The position numbers and the translations under genes were made by a program. The notes below the pieces were generated by a model. That model was not told the DNA's origin, searched no databases, and saw only the letters and a program-made list of their open reading frames with translations. Shown here in pieces: positions 21,968 to 23,804 of a DNA stretch of 23,804 nt. Position 1 is the stretch's first letter, and each line of letters starts with the position of its first letter. This stretch comes from Blastocatellia bacterium UBA7656 (GTDB taxonomy: Bacteria > Acidobacteriota > Blastocatellia > UBA7656), in assembly GCA_002483445.1 (NCBI GenBank), contig DLHY01000145.1:1-23804 (forward strand), in the 5' to 3' direction.

Positions 21968-22704
21968 AGCTGATTCGCTCTGAAAGGAAACAGGAGCTTG
22001 CGCTTCAAATCCAGATCGAGCCGGATTCCGAAAGATCGGGGCCGACGCTCAGGGCTGAAGTATGAGCCGTGAATGCGATCCCACACGGATAGATTCGCTC
22101 CGAAATTTTTATATGATTGATCGCTCGAATGATGCCAGTTGTGTTCGTGCGGAGTGACGAGCAAAAACGCAAGCGCGCGATGAAACGGGCCTGCGGGTCG
22201 CGGCGAAAACGAAGTGTGCCGCCACAGGTCGAGGCTCGCCGTTATTGAAGCCGCGAGAAGATACGGAGCCGGGTCTTTGAGTATAAAGAAGAAAAATCCG
22301 TTCGCCCAGACGTAGACTATCACGAGCGGCGACCAGAGAGTATTTCTCGAAGTGATCAACACGTCTACCTGTTCAGGCGTGTGATGAACCGCGTGCGCGC
22401 TCCACAACGCGCGTGAGTGCAGCAAGCGATGATTCCAGTAATAGAGATAATCCACCGCTACGAAGTTCAGAAGAAACGCGCCCGCGCTTGAAATATCAAG
22501 CGAGCCTTTCAACTGCGGAGCGAGGGCGATCAGAATCGCGTAAACGAGACTCGATTGCAACAGGGGGATGAGCGCGCCTTGAATCAGAAGGCCAGAGGCA
22601 TCGAGCGTCCAGTCCTGACGGCTCCGACCGAGAGCCGAAGCGCGAGTTTCCCTCAGCGCGAGGGTCAAAGCGGTGAGCGTCAGAAATGCGATGAAGACTA
22701 TCAT
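21964..22704 (-). CDS. Sterol desaturase / fatty acid hydroxylase family protein
   Basis: A 246-residue integral membrane non-haem di-iron enzyme. All histidine boxes are present: H92-x3-H96 (NHRLLH), H104-x2-H107-H108 (HAVHHT), H163 and H186-x-H188-x2-H191-H192 (HEHNWHHS). Four hydrophobic segments fit the fold of the superfamily that includes sterol C4/C5 oxidases, carotenoid hydroxylases and fatty acid 2-hydroxylases. It needs a membrane substrate and an electron donor not encoded here. It is the first gene of the minus-strand run. No Shine-Dalgarno site precedes ATG 22704, so the start is less sure; no other in-frame start fits as well. Confidence 0.88.
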   Translation of the reverse strand: MIVFIAFLTLTALTLALRETRASALGRSRQDWTLDASGLLIQGALIPLLQSSLVYAILIALAPQLKGSLDISSAGAFLLNFVAVDYLYYWNHRLLHSRALWSAHAVHHTPEQVDVLITSRNTLWSPLVIVYVWANGFFFFILKDPAPYLLAASITASLDLWRHTSFSPRPAGPFHRALAFLLVTPHEHNWHHSSDQSYKNFGANLSVWDRIHGSYFSPERRPRSFGIRLDLDLKRKLLFPFRANQL

Positions 22705-22748
22705 TGTTTGAAGACAGGTCAGAATTTCTTGTGTCTGGTTTCAACGAT

Positions 22749-22770
22749 GAGCCTCGGCGTGAGGAGGCTC
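22749..22770. terminator. Small hairpin between the hydroxylase gene and the Cys/His gene
   Basis: GAGCCTC and GAGGCTC form a perfect 7-bp stem with an 8-base loop, 20 bases past the minus-strand stop at 22790. It could end transcription of the 22790-23077 gene. There is no clear T-run. Confidence 0.3.
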
Positions 22771-22789
22771 TGATGATGTTGTGTTACTT

Positions 22790-23077
22790 TCAAGGCTTAC
22801 AGTCACGGCATACTTTTAAACTCGCCTTGTAGTTCTGCTTGGCCCAATTTGACAAATCTTTCTTGTCAGTTGAGCAGATTTTTCGATTTTTCGTTAGACT
22901 GCCCCATTCTCCTTTTTTCCAATCTGTGCTTCCTGGATGAAGGCAATGAACTCGATGAAGCATGAGATTGTTGCTTGATTTGATATTGATAAAAAAGCCT
23001 TCGTCGTTTTCACGACGCCACCGTTGAAACTTTTCGTGGTCGTCTCCATTTATTTTGTCGTAAAACTCTACAATCAT
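22790..23077 (-). CDS. Small Cys/His-rich protein of unknown function
   Basis: A 95-residue protein starting MIVEFYDKINGDDHEKFQRW. Its second half carries H41, H44, C45, H47, C68, C90 and C93 (HRVHCLHPG, RKICSTD, CRDCKP), which could hold one or two zinc ions. The first half is acidic with FFINIKSSN. I have no family name for it. ATG 23077 is preceded by a strong AAGGAGG (23083-23089) at five bases; a GTG at 23083 overlaps that site and is unlikely. The DNA is visibly richer in A and T than all neighbours, which suggests recent arrival. It lies alone between the hydroxylase operon and the SBBP gene. Confidence 0.6.
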   Translation of the reverse strand: MIVEFYDKINGDDHEKFQRWRRENDEGFFINIKSSNNLMLHRVHCLHPGSTDWKKGEWGSLTKNRKICSTDKKDLSNWAKQNYKASLKVCRDCKP

Positions 23078-23107
23078 ATTCACCTCCTTGTGCGGACACT
23101 TAATGCT

Positions 23108-23804
23108 CTACTGAATCGTCAGCGTGAAAGTGCGAGAGATTTCCACTCCCGAATTACTCCGCCCCGTAAAGACAAGCTGATGCGTGCCTGCTACGCCGCT
23201 CTCTCTTATTTTCAGCTTGAAGGTCTTGCTCGGCGGATCGGTGATCGTCCTTTCGCCAGAGGGCTTGGCCTTCACGCCTATCGCCGAGCCGCTTGGAGGC
23301 GTGACAGTCACCGCGCCGGTAAAGCCGCCGAAGCGATCTACCCTCACTCTGACCTTGACCGTGCGACCGCGTTCAGAGGTCGCCGACTCAGGATCAAGCC
23401 TCATATCGAATTCCTGTTGAAAAACCACTTTCGCCACAAACGCATCGCCGAAGCCGCCGTTGAAAGTCATATCAGGCCCGACCGCGACCGGAAAGGTCGT
23501 CTGGCTCGATTCCGTGTCGCCGAACACATAAGCATTATTCGAGGAATCGAGAGCTATGCCTCCGAAGAATCCTGAATCGAGACCCGACCCGCCGATGTAG
23601 CCGCAATAATCCAAAGCAGTCCCCGCAGCGTTTACACGCGCGACGAACACGTCACAATCGCCGTTGTGCGTGAGGTCAGGGCCCTGCGTCACAGGAAACG
23701 AAGATTGTGTCGAAAGCGTGTCGCCCACGATGTAAGCATTGCCCGCCGAGTCTACGGCGACATCGCCGCTGAAGTCGTCATCCGCGCCGCCGATGTAGCC
23801 GCAG
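23108..23804 (-). CDS. SBBP-repeat protein, C-terminal part (runs off the window)
   Basis: The frame is open to the window edge, so only the last 231 or so codons are seen; the beginning lies beyond 23804. Two SBBP-type beta-propeller repeats are visible, with the pattern C/G-YIGG...D...GIALDSSNNAYVFGDT followed by FPV and then DAFVAKV. After them comes a beta-rich Ig-like domain of about 95 residues (EFDMRLDPES through RTFTLTIQ). Such proteins are usually long, secreted or surface-exposed, with unknown ligands. The stop TAG is at 23108-23110. Confidence 0.85.
   Translation of the reverse strand, partial: CGYIGGADDDFSGDVAVDSAGNAYIVGDTLSTQSSFPVTQGPDLTHNGDCDVFVARVNAAGTALDYCGYIGGSGLDSGFFGGIALDSSNNAYVFGDTESSQTTFPVAVGPDMTFNGGFGDAFVAKVVFQQEFDMRLDPESATSERGRTVKVRVRVDRFGGFTGAVTVTPPSGSAIGVKAKPSGERTITDPPSKTFKLKIRESGVAGTHQLVFTGRSNSGVEISRTFTLTIQ

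Overview
The window looks like a chromosomal segment of a mesophilic, GC-rich, Gram-negative bacterium. My best guess is an Acidobacteriota (Blastocatellia-like) lineage. The reasons are the mix of an MeaB/methylmalonyl-CoA epimerase branch, type IV pilus PilT, small DUF4282 and DUF2007 proteins, a large SBBP-repeat protein, and intergenic gaps filled with short-word inverted repeats. This placement is inference from gene content; no rRNA or marker phylogeny is possible here.

Left part (1-8194, all plus strand): an AlbA_2/RecG-like regulator; a 500-base gap with a structured inverted repeat and a 38-residue hydrophobic ORF; then a metabolic run of acyl-CoA dehydrogenase, MeaB GTPase, methylmalonyl-CoA epimerase, exported parvulin isomerase, MTA phosphorylase (mtnP), a small exported TPR-like protein and a PfkB kinase. 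Acyl-CoA dehydrogenase, MeaB and epimerase fit propionyl/branched-chain acyl-CoA breakdown through methylmalonyl-CoA; the mutase itself is not here. Three gaps in this run are filled by long hairpins built from 7-8-base words; the words differ between gaps while the architecture is the same.

Middle (8195-16692): a TnpB-only IS200/IS605-type element with recognisable ends; a minus-strand membrane-anchored Cys/His protein whose stop codon lies in the element terminus; a REP-like inverted pair; a DapF homologue in which both catalytic cysteine positions read serine; and a set of small signalling or envelope genes: DUF4282, zinc-ribbon DUF2007, alpha/beta hydrolase, response regulator, PilZ, a P-loop protein and PilT.

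Right part (16693-23804): the most unusual locus. Two short operons converge with overlapping stop codons: Rieske oxygenase, GNAT-like protein and ferritin-like di-iron protein on plus; sterol-desaturase-type hydroxylase, hexapeptide acyltransferase and GH3-family acyl-adenylating enzyme on minus. Three different non-haem iron oxygenase types sit beside three acyl-transfer or acyl-activation proteins, which suggests an undescribed pathway that makes and oxidises a lipid or acyl conjugate. The window ends in a small AT-richer Cys/His gene and the 3' part of an SBBP-repeat protein.
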